The notes under the pieces are model-generated. The model worked only from the letters and a program-made list of their open reading frames with translations. It did not search any database and was not told where the DNA came from. 42,666 bases of DNA from contig CAYZJH010000029.1 in NCBI GenBank assembly GCA_964478625.1, positions 1 through 42,666 of the forward strand. Direction: 5' to 3'. A program made the translations under genes and the position numbers. Within the stretch, counting starts at the first letter, position 1. Every line of letters starts with the position of its first letter. Source of the stretch: SKZT01 sp964478625 (lineage in GTDB: Bacteria; Desulfobacterota; Desulfobacteria; Desulfobacterales; SKZT01). Below are positions 41,325-42,666 of this stretch, in pieces.

Positions 41325-42029
41325 ATGAGAGAACAAGAGATTTTAGCCGCCTTCTTCAAGACGAGTTTTAATCTTGCCGATCCATTTCTTGGAGATGAAT
41401 TGGGCTACCCAATCTTACCATTATGTGTCATTGATGCCGTATTTTCAATCGGGGTGCACTACAATTCTACAAAAAAAGTCATTAAAAGATTCGAAAAGAT
41501 GTTTTGCAATGAAAGAGGATCAATTCCTGGCAAAGATGGAAGCCAATTGACACCAGCTTTCACCATAAGTGATTTAATATCTCTTTATAAAAAATACGGT
41601 ATTGAGGAAATGGCAGATGAGGTCTACAAGAACCGGCATAGGACTTCTCCCATAAACGGAATCCTGAAAGCAGAAGCAGTTCTGAAATTCAGCAATGTGT
41701 TAGTAAATTTTGGGGTTGATAGGATGGAGGACGTCGGAAAGATCATAGGAAACTATGATTTCGAAATGGAAATTAAACAGATACCAGGCCAAAGAAGTGG
41801 AGTCTCACTCAAATACTTTTATATTTTAGCTGGACTTAAAGATTACGTGGTACCTGGCAGAATGGTTAAAAGATTTGTTGAAGAAATACTTGGCAGAAAG
41901 GTTAAAGAACATGAATTTCAACCTCTGATATTTGGTGCATCCCTCATACTTGAAAAAGAATACCCAGGAATTAGAGCATGCATTTTGGATCATCTAATTT
42001 GGAAATATCAAAGAGAGTTTGGCAACTGA
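41325..42029 (+). CDS. HhH-type DNA glycosylase-like protein, function uncertain
   Basis: A 234-residue protein. The segment IKQIPGQRSGVSLKYFYILA (about residues 152-171) looks like a helix-hairpin-helix, followed by VVPGRMVKRFVEEILGRKV. As I recall the family, the second part usually reads KPDRM with an Asp at the place of the catalytic Asp of HhH-GPD glycosylases; here it is PGRM with Gly, so base-excision activity may be lost. The rest is helical without clear motifs. There is no ribosome binding site at ATG 41325 and the frame is open upstream into the TGA-interrupted gene, so the true start is unclear. Confidence 0.5.
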   Translation: MREQEILAAFFKTSFNLADPFLGDELGYPILPLCVIDAVFSIGVHYNSTKKVIKRFEKMFCNERGSIPGKDGSQLTPAFTISDLISLYKKYGIEEMADEVYKNRHRTSPINGILKAEAVLKFSNVLVNFGVDRMEDVGKIIGNYDFEMEIKQIPGQRSGVSLKYFYILAGLKDYVVPGRMVKRFVEEILGRKVKEHEFQPLIFGASLILEKEYPGIRACILDHLIWKYQREFGN

Positions 42030-42122
42030 TAAGCGTCTGGTTTTTGAGTGGGAAAAGAAGATCTTGTTCCAATTTCCGGGCGCAAAACACAAAAGAGCAT
42101 CTGGGGTGGCAGAAGATGCTGG

Positions 42123-42443
42123 GATTACAGCAAATTAGTGCTGATGGTACTTGATGGCGCACCGTCTCATTGATACCATGAATTGCAGGTTCCGGAAAAC
42201 ATGGCCTTGATTCGCTTGCCATCCTATTCACCGGAATTAAATACTGTGGAACGCCTTTGGGGGGAGCTTCGTGAAAAAGAGTTCGCCGACCGAGTATTTG
42301 ACTCGCTGGGTCCAGCCATTGCACAGGATGCAAAAGGGATGAAAAGGCTTGAAGAATGTTCCGAGTATCTTCGTTTTTTTAACTGGATGGCCTTGGATAT
42401 TTTTATCATCTTGATTGCAACTTGTAATAAGAAATGTAATTAA
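42123..42443 (+). mobile_element. IS630-family transposase remnant
   Basis: Only the C-terminal third survives: DYSKLVLMVLDGAPSH then a TGA at the place of a Trp, and after it VPENMALIRLPSYSPELN with NTVERLWGELREKEFADRVF, the classic IS630 DDE end with the last Glu. Upstream (42030-42122) carries out-of-frame traces. No terminal inverted repeats were recognised. It cannot encode an active transposase. Confidence 0.8.
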
Positions 42444-42476
42444 ATTTAAAAACAATAAAACTGAGGTAATGGCAAG

Positions 42477-42662
42477 ATGATCGAAAAGAAAAATGATGAT
42501 GATAACTACGTTGATCCATCTTTGTCCAAAGCAAGCTATTATGAAAAGCTTTACCAGATTGCAGACGCCTGTGGATTGAAAGCTTCCATTGAAGTTGAAA
42601 CCACTGCGTTAAAGCTAAGTACACGTTGGCATAAATATTATGACGTATTAATGTTGATTTAA
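42477..42662 (+). CDS. Small hypothetical protein
   Basis: A 61-residue acidic, helix-prone product (KKNDDDNYVDPSLSKASYYE, then LYQIADACGLKASIEVETTA) directly after the IS630 remnant. ATG 42477 is preceded by TGAGGTAATGGCAAG, a fair but distant ribosome binding site. No family recognised. It ends four bases before the window edge. It could be real or a fragment of a gene cut by the insertion. Confidence 0.35.
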   Translation: MIEKKNDDDNYVDPSLSKASYYEKLYQIADACGLKASIEVETTALKLSTRWHKYYDVLMLI

Positions 42663-42666
42663 TGAC

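Overview
The window looks like chromosomal DNA from an anaerobic, Gram-negative member of the Desulfobacterota (former Deltaproteobacteria). The evidence is the mix of genes: an NADH-linked iron-sulfur flavoprotein cluster with an RnfB-like fusion, an RseC-like protein, a group 3b-type [NiFe] hydrogenase, an Mla/Mce lipid transport operon, outer-membrane TonB-dependent uptake, and a peroxiredoxin-like gene that appears to encode selenocysteine by an in-frame TGA. The exact genus cannot be read from the sequence.

Layout. 1-2952 (minus): the N-terminal 209 residues of MinC run off the left edge, followed by a mtaD/purine nucleoside phosphorylase pair for nucleoside and methylthioadenosine salvage. 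3361-8345 (plus): NuoE-like, DRTGG-domain and NuoF-like proteins followed by an RnfB-GltD fusion; no hydrogenase catalytic subunit is present, so its electron partner is open. A strong hairpin terminator follows, then rseC. 9185-10610 (minus): lytic transglycosylase and IHF-alpha. 10899-11360: SixA, separated from ihfA by a perfect 11-bp inverted repeat. 11825-16149 (plus): TPR lipoprotein, STAS-MlaE permease, MlaF ATPase, MlaD/MCE protein and PqiC lipoprotein, a retrograde or anterograde phospholipid transport system.

16340-25829 (minus): a TonB-dependent receptor, a predicted exported protein with two tetrapyrrole methylase domains, a DUF4198 periplasmic protein, an APC-type permease and a membrane spermidine-synthase-like/TPR protein. 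Two about 65-bp direct repeats flank the receptor gene. 26753-31773 (minus): a complete bidirectional [NiFe] hydrogenase (beta, gamma, delta, alpha and maturation protease) with a cyclic-nucleotide-binding-domain protein inserted between beta and gamma. Divergent from it, 31937-36842 (plus): aceK, aceB and aceA, i.e. the glyoxylate bypass and its IDH kinase/phosphatase. 36867-37394 (minus) is the PRXL2/SelU-like selenoprotein; 37592-38686 (plus) holds an Mth938-like protein and a methyltransferase.

The right end (38680-42666) is accessory and decaying: an ORF interrupted by TGA, an internally deleted group II intron inserted next to a REP-like hairpin, an intact ArdC-type antirestriction gene, a second TGA-interrupted gene fused in frame to an HhH-glycosylase-like protein, an IS630 transposase remnant and a small hypothetical gene. 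No rRNA, tRNA or CRISPR array was seen.
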